DNA from: CAZQIC01 sp964593555
GTDB lineage: Bacteria > Bacteroidota > Bacteroidia > JAFLBG01
Direction of reading: 5' to 3'
Length of the DNA: 41,426 nt
Assembly (NCBI GenBank): GCA_964593555.1
Contig: CAZQIC010000025.1
Location: forward strand, 1 to 41,426
In this document: positions 24,748-32,650 of the stretch, piece by piece
Layout: every line of letters begins with the position of its first letter
How positions within the stretch are numbered: position 1 is the first letter of the stretch
Made by a program: the position numbers and the translations under genes
The notes under the pieces: model-generated
What the model saw: only the letters and a program-made list of their open reading frames with translations
The model's database searches: none
What the model was told of the DNA's origin: nothing

Positions 24748-24815
24748 TGATCAGTTATCGGTAAATAGTGATCGGTCACACATACCGATTACCGGTTACA
24801 GATCACCGATTACCA
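24746..24815. repeat. Inverted array of degenerate 7-bp repeats
   Basis: Ten contiguous heptamers: AGTGATC, AGTTATC, GGTAAAT, AGTGATC, GGTCACA, then CATACCG, ATTACCG, GTTACAG, ATCACCG, ATTACCA. The second five are reverse-complement versions of the first type (CGGTAAT read backwards), so the 70 bp form a rough head-to-head array able to fold back. It begins inside the stop codon of the second rhomboid and reads through, without stop, in the frame of the next gene. Confidence 0.75.
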
Positions 24816-24827
24816 ATTTTAAAACTA

Positions 24828-25979
24828 TTGGAAACAGAAGGAACAGAAAATACAACCAAAGAGAAAAAACGAACCAAAGTGTTTCGGTTTATTAATTCCG
24901 TTATGTTATGGCTCAACTACCTTTTGGTTTCTCTTCTTATCCTGTCTTACCTGGCTCCCTTCGTAAGCCCCGAGAACTTCTGGTACATCGCTTTTTTAGG
25001 ATTGGGTTATCCGATCTTAGTGATCGCCAATCTTGCTTTTGTATTCTATTGGCTCATCCTTTGGAAAAAGAAATTTCTCATTTCCTTTGTCACTATTCTC
25101 GCAGGATATGCGCAGTTAAGTAATTTTGTTCAGCTTAATTTTTCCGCGTTAACAAAAGAAACATCCGGCAGTTTTTCAAAAGTAGTATCGTATAATGTCA
25201 GGCTGTTTGATCTGTACAACTGGACCAAAAACAAACAGACACGTAATAAAATATTTGACATGCTCAAAGACGAAGAAGCCAATATACTTTGCCTACAGGA
25301 AGTTTATACCGATGATAAAAAAAGATTTGTCACATTAGACAGTCTTCAGACAATTCAAACAGCACAAAATCTTCACCTTGAATATACGGCTACGGTATCT
25401 GGAGCTCACAATTTTGGAATAGCCACCCTTACCTCCTATCTTATTATAAGAAAAGGCGTGGTTGAGTTCCCTGAAAAAAATCAAAACATTTGTATTTATA
25501 CGGATGTACTTATTAATGAAGACACCGTTCGCATTTACAATATGCACCTGCAATCGATAAGGTTTCAGCCTGTAGAATATAAATATGTTGATGACATATT
25601 AAATAACCGTGAAACAAAAGAAGAAGTCAAAAAATCGATGAGCATTTTACGAAGACTTAAAATAGCTTTTCAAAAAAGAGCTGCACAGGCTGATGTGATA
25701 AACGCTCACATCCTACAATGTCCTTATCCGGTTATTGTTTGCGGCGATTTTAATGATACGCCATCTTCTTATACTTACCATACTATTGCATCCGGCTTAA
25801 ATGATGCATTCAAAGTTAGCGGCATAGGGACAGGCCGTACTTACATTGGAAAATTTCCTTCTTTCAGGATAGATTATATACTGCACAGTAATAATGTAAC
25901 CTCTTATGAATTCATGACCGGTTCAGAAGAGCTTTCGGATCACTATTCGGTGAGTTGTTATTTAAAAATCAACAACTAA
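24828..25979 (+). CDS. Endonuclease/exonuclease/phosphatase family membrane protein
   Basis: The frame is open from GTG 24768, but that part lies within the heptamer array and is not protein-like. I place the start at TTG 24828; ATG 24903 (VMLWLNY) is the other good choice. There are N-terminal membrane helices in two stretches (about LNYLLVSLLILSYLAPF and IAFLGLGYPILVIAN) and a third near FLISFVTILAGYAQL. The rest is an EEP-type hydrolase: VVSYNVRLFDLY, LCLQEVYT (metal-binding Glu), NMHLQSI, VICGDFNDTPSSYTYH and SDHYSVSCYLK (catalytic His). Known members cut phosphodiesters or phospholipids; substrate unclear. Probably cotranscribed with the rhomboid genes. Confidence 0.85.
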   Translation: METEGTENTTKEKKRTKVFRFINSVMLWLNYLLVSLLILSYLAPFVSPENFWYIAFLGLGYPILVIANLAFVFYWLILWKKKFLISFVTILAGYAQLSNFVQLNFSALTKETSGSFSKVVSYNVRLFDLYNWTKNKQTRNKIFDMLKDEEANILCLQEVYTDDKKRFVTLDSLQTIQTAQNLHLEYTATVSGAHNFGIATLTSYLIIRKGVVEFPEKNQNICIYTDVLINEDTVRIYNMHLQSIRFQPVEYKYVDDILNNRETKEEVKKSMSILRRLKIAFQKRAAQADVINAHILQCPYPVIVCGDFNDTPSSYTYHTIASGLNDAFKVSGIGTGRTYIGKFPSFRIDYILHSNNVTSYEFMTGSEELSDHYSVSCYLKINN

Positions 25980-25999
25980 ATTCCTTAACACCTAAAAAA

Positions 26000-26613
26000 T
26001 TATTCAAGCTCATAAAATTTATCCGTTAAATAAAAAACAGTGTCGATAAATTGAAGTACGCCTTCGCTGGTCAAAACATTTTCATCGTGTAAGTCCTCCA
26101 GAATAATTCCAAGCTCAGTATGGTAATAATCATTATTTTTTTTGTTAATGAATCCATTTGCCTCTAAAAACTCCCTTACATACATCAGGTTAGTGCTCGC
26201 TGTTGCCTTAACAACGTTTTTCCCTCCAGGCTGAAGCCAAGAAGTTCGTAAGCTAAATGGGGAAAGAAATAATTATGCAAAAGGAGATTGTTCAAATAAT
26301 CAGACCAGAATTGGTAGAAAACACCATCATTTCTTTTCAGAACAAATTTAGGGTCTGAAGACTCATAAATTTTTTGTTCCGCTCCTTCACCAATATACTT
26401 TGAATTATCGATTGACCGAAACCAAAGACTCTTTACTTTAATATACTCAATCAGGATTTCCGTTTCTTCGACTTTGCTGAACGTTGCTTTTTCAGCGCCT
26501 GAAACTGATTTCTTTTTTCCTCTAAGGAAACTTGTGATTGATTGGATAGCATTTCCGTTCCTAACTGATCCATTTCCCGAAATGATATTTTGTAGTTCAT
26601 TTTTTACGGACAT
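26000..26613 (-). pseudogene. Putative polyvalent-protein kinase-like gene with a -1 frameshift
   Basis: Two ORFs: 26613-26185 (142 codons: N-terminal segment with EGAEQKIYESSDPKFVLKR, then FWSDYLNNLLLHNYFF and AYELLGFSLEGK) and 26185-26000 (VREFLEANGFINKKNNDYYH, GIILEDLHDENVL, FIDTVFYL). Together they read as one kinase-like domain of the kind found in phage and plasmid polyvalent proteins of Bacteroidota. Frame 1 contains GGGAAAA (26224-26218) read as G GGA AAA; a -1 slip there gives GKNVVKATASTNLMYV and joins the frames into a protein of about 204 aa. The two ORFs also share a TGATG. It may be a broken gene, a base-call error, or programmed frameshifting. Confidence 0.7.
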
Positions 26614-26671
26614 TTATACGAATATACAAAATTACAAGGGTATATTAAAATCCCAAACAGTGTATTCGTTT

Positions 26672-28336
26672 TTACATTTTCTGCTTATCATTCTCTTTCT
26701 TCACCGTTCTCAAATTCAATAAATTCATCGGATTAGCACCAAGGCCTGAAATATTTTTCTGAACCAACCTTAATACCTGATCATAATAAAGAGGAATGAT
26801 CGGAGCTTCCTCCATGATCATTTTATCCATTTGCCTGTAATACCTAAAACGAATTGAATCATTTTGTTCTACCTGCGCTTTTTCATATAAAGCATCAAAC
26901 TGCCTGTTCCTATAATGTGTATAATTAAAACCCTCAGGAGAAAAATTCTTACTATAAAAAAGTGATAGGAAATTTTCCGCATCGGGATAATCACCTACCC
27001 ATGACTTACGAAAGAAAACAATTTCTGAGCTTGCTATCGCTTCAGATAATACTGCAGCGCGCTCAACACTAATATTTATTTTAATTCCAAACTGAGCTAA
27101 CTGCGACTGAATAAATTCGCAAATATCCAGGTACTGTTCTGTTGTGTACAAAGATATTTCCGGCATCGGCTTGCCTTCCTTATATCCTGCCAGAAACATT
27201 AACTCCTTTACTTTATCCGGATTATAATCATATCCTTTAACAAGAGTAGAATCAAAAGAAGGAAGTCCCGGAGGAATAAAGCCTGAGGTTGCTGCAGTTC
27301 CAAAATTACTTCTCAAATATTTTATCATTTTTCTTCTGTCAAAACCATAATTAATTGCCTGGCGTATCGCTTTGTGTTTTAGCGGACTGTATTCAACAGC
27401 CTTAAACCTATCATCGATCAATATTCCCAGGTAATCCGTTTTCAAAAATGGCTGCGACTGCACAATGAATTTATCTTTATATACATCCTTTAATTCCGCG
27501 TTGCGGGTAAACATCTCATCCTTATTTATCGCATCGATCCCGGAAAGCATGTCCAGATTGCCTTTCATAAACTCAAGAAATGCAGTTTCTTTATCCTTAA
27601 TGAATGAAATAGAAACCGCATCAATGTACGGTAAACGCTCACCATTTATTTTTTCAAAATAATTTTCATTTTTTACAAAAACCAATTTAGCACCCTCTTC
27701 CCATGTTTTAAACTTGAATGGTCCTGTGCCAATAGGATGACTCCTGAAATCAGAGCCATAAAATTCCAGGATCTCATGAGGCACCACTGAAAAATATTTC
27801 ATTGTTAATATTCCCAAAAAAGGAGCGAATGGCTTTTTGATATATATAGCAAAAGTACTATCGTTAGGGGCAGTAAAACCTCTATAATTGCTCCGCTCTC
27901 CCCTGTCCAGGTTTGTCAATAAAGTTGTGGCAGATGAAACTCTTGCATCCAGTAATCGATGGAAGCTGTGTAAAAAATCACTGGCAACAACCTTTCTTCC
28001 TTTGCCTCCTTTAAAATGTTCTTCATCGTGAAAAAACACATCGCCACGCAAATGAAAAGTATATACAGTACCCTCTTCGGTTATCTCCCATGATCTTGCA
28101 ATATCAGATTCAACCATCATAGAATCATTCATCCGCACCAAACCATTGAACAACTGATTTACCGCCCAGATATTTTCAAAATTCTTTGCAGCTGCCGGAT
28201 CAAGAGAACTTACCCCCGACATTTCGTTGTATTTAAAAATTGTTCGGGTATCCGTCTCTGATTTTTTTTCCTGTTTTCCTCCGCAAGAAAAAAGTATAGA
28301 AACAAATAGAAGAAATATATAGTTTGTGTTTTTCAT
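26672..28336 (-). CDS. Peptide-type ABC transporter substrate-binding lipoprotein
   Basis: A 554-residue SBP family 5 (DppA/OppA-like) protein that captures peptides or related solutes outside the membrane for an ABC importer. The lipoprotein signal ends FSC (Cys18). Family marks: SLDPAAAKNFENIWAVNQLF, YTFHLRGDVFFHDEEHF, PIGTGPFKFKTWEEG, AIRQAINYGFDRRKMIKY, IVFFRKSWVGDYPDAENF and MIMEEAPIIPLYYDQ. The length is normal. No permease or ATPase gene is next to it, so the transporter partners are elsewhere. Its start faces the mtaB promoter region with a palindromic element in between. Confidence 0.92.
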   Translation of the reverse strand: MKNTNYIFLLFVSILFSCGGKQEKKSETDTRTIFKYNEMSGVSSLDPAAAKNFENIWAVNQLFNGLVRMNDSMMVESDIARSWEITEEGTVYTFHLRGDVFFHDEEHFKGGKGRKVVASDFLHSFHRLLDARVSSATTLLTNLDRGERSNYRGFTAPNDSTFAIYIKKPFAPFLGILTMKYFSVVPHEILEFYGSDFRSHPIGTGPFKFKTWEEGAKLVFVKNENYFEKINGERLPYIDAVSISFIKDKETAFLEFMKGNLDMLSGIDAINKDEMFTRNAELKDVYKDKFIVQSQPFLKTDYLGILIDDRFKAVEYSPLKHKAIRQAINYGFDRRKMIKYLRSNFGTAATSGFIPPGLPSFDSTLVKGYDYNPDKVKELMFLAGYKEGKPMPEISLYTTEQYLDICEFIQSQLAQFGIKINISVERAAVLSEAIASSEIVFFRKSWVGDYPDAENFLSLFYSKNFSPEGFNYTHYRNRQFDALYEKAQVEQNDSIRFRYYRQMDKMIMEEAPIIPLYYDQVLRLVQKNISGLGANPMNLLNLRTVKKENDKQKM

Positions 28337-28432
28337 GAGTGAGTTTGTATTGTAAGTTTAAAAATAAGGATTGAGCTTTTGCCTTTATTACAGAGCTAAT
28401 TATCAACAATACTATCAACACAAATGTATTCT

Positions 28433-28483
28433 CCCTTCGTTTCGAGAACCTCAACGAACGGAATTCGTACTCTTCTCGAAGGG
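28433..28483. repeat. Palindromic intergenic element
   Basis: TTCGAGAA (28441-28448) pairs with TTCTCGAA (28473-28480), flanked by CCCTT on the left (28433-28437) and GGG on the right (28481-28483). The loop contains an inner imperfect palindrome around GGAATTC. It has the look of a dispersed intergenic repeat, not a terminator: no T-run follows on either side. Confidence 0.6.
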
Positions 28484-28550
28484 TAAATAAGAAATGCGCA
28501 AAATGTCGAATAGCGAAACAGTAACATGAGCGAACTGCAGTAAAATTTAG

Positions 28551-28558
28551 TACCTTTG
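28551..28558 (+). promoter_or_regulatory. Candidate -7 box of mtaB
   Basis: TACCTTTG, a full match to TAnnTTTG, ends only 7 bp before the mtaB ATG (28566). If used, the mRNA would start at or within a few bases of the start codon (leaderless). A -33 TTG is not evident. Confidence 0.55.
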
Positions 28559-28565
28559 CAGCCTT

Positions 28566-29930
28566 ATGTCTGCGCCTAAAACAGTTGCTTTTCACACATT
28601 AGGATGTAAACTTAATTTTTCTGAAACATCTACCATAGCAAGGATGTTCCAGGAAAATGGTTATCACAAAACCGATTTTGATTCGGGAGCAGATGTGTAT
28701 GTAATTAATACTTGTTCAGTAACTGAAAATGCAGACCGGGAATGTAAACAAATTGTTCGCTTGGCGTTAAATAAATCACCAAATGCGTTTATCGCTATCG
28801 TTGGCTGCTATGCACAATTAAAGCCAAATGAAATAGCTAAAATTGAAGGAGTTGACCTGGTACTTGGTGCAACAGAAAAATTCAAATTACTTTCTTATCT
28901 CAACGATCTTTCTAAAACACCTGAAGCAAAGGTATTTTCTTGCGAAATAGAGCAAGCCGATTTTTTCGTAGACTCTTATTCTTTTGGTGATCGCACAAGA
29001 GTTTTTTTAAAAATACAGGATGGCTGTGACTACACCTGCGCATTTTGCACTATACCACTTGCCAGAGGCAAAAGCAGGAGCTCAACCATTGAAAGCGTTT
29101 TTGCAAATGCAACAAAGATCGCATCCGAAGGAATAAAAGAAATTGTACTTACAGGAGTTAACATAGGGGATTTTGGCAAAGGTTTTCATCCGCAAAAAAA
29201 GCGTGAAGAAAATTTTTTCGATCTCGTAAAAAAATTGAATACAACTCCAGGAATTGATCGTTTCAGAATATCATCCATTGAACCCAATTTATTAACTGAC
29301 GAGATCATTGAATTTGTTGCATCATCTGAAAAGATCATGCCCCACTTTCATATTCCATTACAATCAGGCAGCAATAAAATATTAAAAATGATGCGCAGGC
29401 GTTACCTGCGTGAGTTATATGTAGAGCGCGTAAATAAAATTAAATCCCTGATGCCGCATTGCTGCATTGGCGTAGATGTTATTGTTGGTTTTCCGGGTGA
29501 AACAAATGAGGATTTTTTAGAGACGTACAACTTTATTAATTCACTTGACGTTTCATACCTGCATGTATTTACTTATTCAGAAAGAGACAATACAGATGCT
29601 TTAGAAATAAAACCGGTTGTGCCAATCGCAGTGCGCAAACAACGCAATAAAATGCTGAGAATACTTTCAACAAAAAAACAGCGACATTTTTATGAGCAAC
29701 ACTTAAATGTTGAAAGAAATGTACTCTTTGAATCGGAAAACAAAAACGGTTTTATGCACGGCTTTACCGATAATTATGTTAAAATAAAAACTCCTTTCAA
29801 TCAGGAATTAATAAATGCTGTCGCCAAAGTAAATTTATCTTCTATAAATGATGAGGGCAGCGTTAACATTGACAACATACAAGTAATTTCCGACAACAAC
29901 ATTATTAGAACAGTCTCAATAGCCTCATAA
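28566..29930 (+). CDS. mtaB: tRNA t6A37 methylthiotransferase MtaB
   Basis: A 454-residue radical-SAM enzyme that adds a methylthio group to t6A37 (giving ms2t6A) in tRNAs reading ANN codons. UPF0004 domain at the N-terminus: FHTLGCKLNFSET and VINTCSVTENAD, then VGCYAQLKP, carrying the three Cys of the auxiliary cluster. The radical-SAM cluster GCDYTCAFCTIP has Cys at about 154, 158 and 161. VLTGVNIGDFG and HFHIPLQSGSNKILKMMRR match the MtaB branch; a TRAM-like domain lies at the C-terminus. ATG 28566 follows a -7 box very closely. lgt follows after 1 bp. Confidence 0.94.
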   Translation: MSAPKTVAFHTLGCKLNFSETSTIARMFQENGYHKTDFDSGADVYVINTCSVTENADRECKQIVRLALNKSPNAFIAIVGCYAQLKPNEIAKIEGVDLVLGATEKFKLLSYLNDLSKTPEAKVFSCEIEQADFFVDSYSFGDRTRVFLKIQDGCDYTCAFCTIPLARGKSRSSTIESVFANATKIASEGIKEIVLTGVNIGDFGKGFHPQKKREENFFDLVKKLNTTPGIDRFRISSIEPNLLTDEIIEFVASSEKIMPHFHIPLQSGSNKILKMMRRRYLRELYVERVNKIKSLMPHCCIGVDVIVGFPGETNEDFLETYNFINSLDVSYLHVFTYSERDNTDALEIKPVVPIAVRKQRNKMLRILSTKKQRHFYEQHLNVERNVLFESENKNGFMHGFTDNYVKIKTPFNQELINAVAKVNLSSINDEGSVNIDNIQVISDNNIIRTVSIAS

Positions 29931-29931
29931 A

Positions 29932-31134
29932 ATGTATCCTACCCTATATCACGCAATAGCAGATCTTTTCGGAATTGAAATTCATTTTTTAAAAGTGGTA
30001 CAAAGTTTTGGATTTTTTGTAGCGCTGGCTTTTTTAATAGGCAGCTATTTCTTCGCTATGGAAATGAAAAGAAAAGAAGCACTCGGACTGCTTCATTCAT
30101 CAAGCACGAAAATTTTGGTCGGCCAAAAAGCATCAATTGCAGACTTGATCCTTTCGGGATTATTAGGCTTCGCATTAGGATACAAAATTTTATATATCGC
30201 CTTAGACTTTACAGCTTTCACAAATGATACTCAAGGTTTTCTTTTATCAATGAAAGGAAATTTTATTGGAGGTATCGCCGGGGCTGCCATTGCGGCCTAC
30301 TTAAAATACAGGGAAAAAGAAAAAGAAAAATTACCTGAACCTCAATGGAAAGACCAGGTAATGCGTCCGCATGAACATGTTGGCAACATGACATTGATTG
30401 CTGCAATTTCAGGCATCCTTGGAGCTAAAATATTCCACAACCTTGAGAACATTGATGATTTTATGGCCGACCCCGTTGATGCCTTACTTTCATTCAGCGG
30501 ACTAACAATGTATGGAGGTTTGATCTTTGGATCGATTGCAGTTTTAATGTATGCCAGAAAACATAAACTTAATTTATTACACGTTACAGACGCATGTGCT
30601 CCTGCACTAATGTTATCATATGCCATAGGCCGCATAGGCTGCCAGGTATCAGGCGATGGAGATTGGGGAATTGTGAACAGCGCTCCCAAGCCTTCATGGT
30701 TATCATTTTTACCCGATTGGATGTGGAGTTTTAATTTCCACAACAATGTAAATAAAGTTTGTAATCCATACCAGGAACAAACACAACAATGGCTGGATTG
30801 TAATTGCAACTGGAAAGAAACACCTTATCTCATTGAAAATGTATATCCCACACCTTTTTACGAGGTAATCATGTGCACACTATTATTTTTTGTATTATGG
30901 AACCTTAGAAAAAGAATTCATGCCGCCGGAGTTTTATTTTGCACCTACCTATTACTAAACGGTATTGAAAGATTTTTGATAGAACAAATACGTGTTAATA
31001 CCAAGTATCATATTTTTGGCAATGAAATAACACAGGCTCAGATCATATCCTCTATCCTTATTCTTCTAGGTATCATTGGTATTTGGTGGTTTAATAAAAA
31101 ACATAAATCAACCAACTCAACGCTCACCTCTTGA
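29932..31134 (+). CDS. lgt: Prolipoprotein diacylglyceryl transferase
   Basis: A 400-residue integral membrane enzyme that transfers diacylglyceryl from phosphatidylglycerol to the lipobox Cys, the first step in lipoprotein maturation; this window alone encodes five predicted lipoproteins. The Lgt signature appears as YAIGRIGCQVSGDGDWG, where classic Lgt reads GRIGNFINGE, a variant I associate with Bacteroidota. Several helices are seen, a conserved early segment VQSFGFFVALAFLIGSYF, and LLNGIERFLIEQIRVN near the end. The enzyme is about 100 residues longer than E. coli Lgt because of a charged loop at about residues 120-145 and a loop rich in Trp/Cys after the signature. It overlaps no start of mtaB but is 1 bp away. 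Confidence 0.9.
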   Translation: MYPTLYHAIADLFGIEIHFLKVVQSFGFFVALAFLIGSYFFAMEMKRKEALGLLHSSSTKILVGQKASIADLILSGLLGFALGYKILYIALDFTAFTNDTQGFLLSMKGNFIGGIAGAAIAAYLKYREKEKEKLPEPQWKDQVMRPHEHVGNMTLIAAISGILGAKIFHNLENIDDFMADPVDALLSFSGLTMYGGLIFGSIAVLMYARKHKLNLLHVTDACAPALMLSYAIGRIGCQVSGDGDWGIVNSAPKPSWLSFLPDWMWSFNFHNNVNKVCNPYQEQTQQWLDCNCNWKETPYLIENVYPTPFYEVIMCTLLFFVLWNLRKRIHAAGVLFCTYLLLNGIERFLIEQIRVNTKYHIFGNEITQAQIISSILILLGIIGIWWFNKKHKSTNSTLTS

Positions 31135-31136
31135 AA

Positions 31137-31931
31137 ATGGATCTTCAGCAAATATGTAATGATGTTTGTACATTAAGTAAAGAAGTAGGCAGCTTTATTC
31201 GTGCAGAGCAAATAAAAATTACTTCCGCATCCATAGAAACAAAAAGCGAGAACAGCCTTGTTACATACGTTGATAAAACTGCAGAAAAAAAAATCGTTGA
31301 AAAATTAAAGGAATTAATTCCTGGCTGCGGGTTTATTACAGAAGAAGAAACGGCGAGCCATACTAACGAAGATTATATCTGGATCATTGATCCCTTAGAC
31401 GGCACTACAAATTTTATACATGGCATCCCCTGTTATTGTGTTAGCATTGGATTGATGCATAAACAAAAACTTGTGTTGGGCGTTATATATGAGCCCAACA
31501 TGGATGAGTGTTTTTATTCCTGGGAAGGCGCCAATGCTTTTATGAATGGAAAACAAATACACGTCTCCAAAACAACCAAGCTTAAAAATTCATTGGTAGC
31601 TACCGGGTTTCCTTATTATGATTACGAACAGAGTGACGAATATATTGACCTTTTAAAACACTTGATGAAAAATTGCAGAGGATTAAGAAGAATTGGTTCA
31701 GCGGCAGTTGATCTTGCTTATGTAGCATGTGGAAGATTTGATTCTTTTTATGAATACAGTTTAAATCCATGGGACGTAGCCGCCGGTGCTTTTATTGTGC
31801 AGCAAGCCGGAGGAAAAGTGACCGATTTTTCAGGCGGAAACAATTTTCTATTTGGCAAGGAAATTATTGCTTCAGGTAATGCAGTGCAAAATGAAATGCT
31901 AAAAACAATCGGGCAATTTTTTCAAAAATAA
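31137..31931 (+). CDS. Inositol monophosphatase family protein
   Basis: A 264-residue Mg-dependent phosphatase of the IMPase/SuhB/CysQ superfamily. Motifs: EEETA (metal ligand), WIIDPLDGTTNFIHG at about residue 82-96, and NPWDVAAGAFIVQQAGG near the end. I start at ATG 31137; the TTG at 31131 overlaps the lgt stop and adds only two residues. Downstream of mtaB and lgt in the same operon. The substrate could be inositol-1-phosphate, another sugar phosphate or adenosine 3',5'-bisphosphate; sequence alone does not decide. It ends 4 bp from the convergent gene. Confidence 0.9.
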   Translation: MDLQQICNDVCTLSKEVGSFIRAEQIKITSASIETKSENSLVTYVDKTAEKKIVEKLKELIPGCGFITEEETASHTNEDYIWIIDPLDGTTNFIHGIPCYCVSIGLMHKQKLVLGVIYEPNMDECFYSWEGANAFMNGKQIHVSKTTKLKNSLVATGFPYYDYEQSDEYIDLLKHLMKNCRGLRRIGSAAVDLAYVACGRFDSFYEYSLNPWDVAAGAFIVQQAGGKVTDFSGGNNFLFGKEIIASGNAVQNEMLKTIGQFFQK

Positions 31932-31935
31932 TTTT

Positions 31936-32400
31936 TTAATGTCCTCCGCCATTAGATTTCACTATTAAAAAAACACCACCTATAACAGCTCCTGTAATTG
32001 CAACGGCTTTTATCTGATCTCTTTTGCTGCCATTAAAATAGTATCTCTGCGCCTCTAATCCACCTTTCCTGTACCCCTTAACGAACTCCGGATTTCTTAC
32101 CAGTTCCCTGTCAACACTAGGATTGTTTAATGGATTTGGAGGAATGAAAGTTGCAGCAGCCCAAACAACCAATCCAACACTTCCGTAACCACCAGGCATT
32201 ATTCTCGTTGCTCTTGAAAGTGCTTTAAATTCTTTTGCATTTTCGTTCTCCTTTCCGGCATAGTATCCTTTAAAGTACATAACAGAATCTCTTATATCCG
32301 GGTTATTTTTTCTCCTTCCGCCATTTTTTGCATATGATGATGCATTGAAGAAGAAAAGCATTGTAGTTACGATTGCAAGAGTTTTAGTAATTGTTTTCAT
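31936..32400 (-). CDS. Exported protein of unknown function (154 aa)
   Basis: N-terminal signal peptide (ITKTLAIVTTMLFFFNASSYA), then a basic stretch GGRRKNNPDIRDSV, then VMYFKGYYAGKENENA and a paired FVKGYRKGGLEAQRYYFNG (two similar helices of the F/Y-K-G-Y-x-x-G type), and a C-terminal hydrophobic helix (IKAVAITGAVIGGVFLIVK) before GGGH. A second hydrophobic stretch (SVGLVVWAAATFIPP) lies between. I recognise no family. It has its own TACTTTTG box 24 bp before the ATG. Confidence 0.75.
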   Translation of the reverse strand: MKTITKTLAIVTTMLFFFNASSYAKNGGRRKNNPDIRDSVMYFKGYYAGKENENAKEFKALSRATRIMPGGYGSVGLVVWAAATFIPPNPLNNPSVDRELVRNPEFVKGYRKGGLEAQRYYFNGSKRDQIKAVAITGAVIGGVFLIVKSNGGGH

Positions 32401-32424
32401 TTTAGTTGTTTAATGTTTACATAT

Positions 32425-32432
32425 CAAAAGTA
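32425..32432 (-). promoter_or_regulatory. Candidate -7 box of the 154-aa exported protein
   Basis: The minus-strand sequence is TACTTTTG, matching TAnnTTTG, 24 bp before the ATG at 32400. No -33 TTG at the expected distance. Confidence 0.4.
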
Positions 32433-32624
32433 CCTTGTCATCGGGACTGAGAGTAATTGACAAACGCACCAAAACCTCTCTTTTAAGCACTTTCTGCAAG
32501 AAGGCAAGGCACCATAACCGGATTATCAAAAAAAATTGCAAAAAATGCAAACAGCCTTCCTTAATAAGTATACCCCGCAAATATGAACTCATTTTCAACC
32601 AGAAAAAAGTTACTTTTATTTGAT

Positions 32625-32632
32625 TAATTTTG
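32625..32632 (+). promoter_or_regulatory. Candidate -7 box of the nfeD-like gene
   Basis: TAATTTTG matches TAnnTTTG, 18 bp before the ATG at 32651. No clear -33 TTG. Confidence 0.4.
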
Positions 32633-32650
32633 ATCTATCATACATAAATA

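Noticed and set aside
30342..30809. 155-residue minus-strand ORF
   Set aside because: It lies opposite lgt, which is well supported.
32410..32623. Overlapping 62-residue ORFs on both strands before nfeD
   Set aside because: Low-complexity basic sequence, no signal or motif, and they overlap the promoter region.
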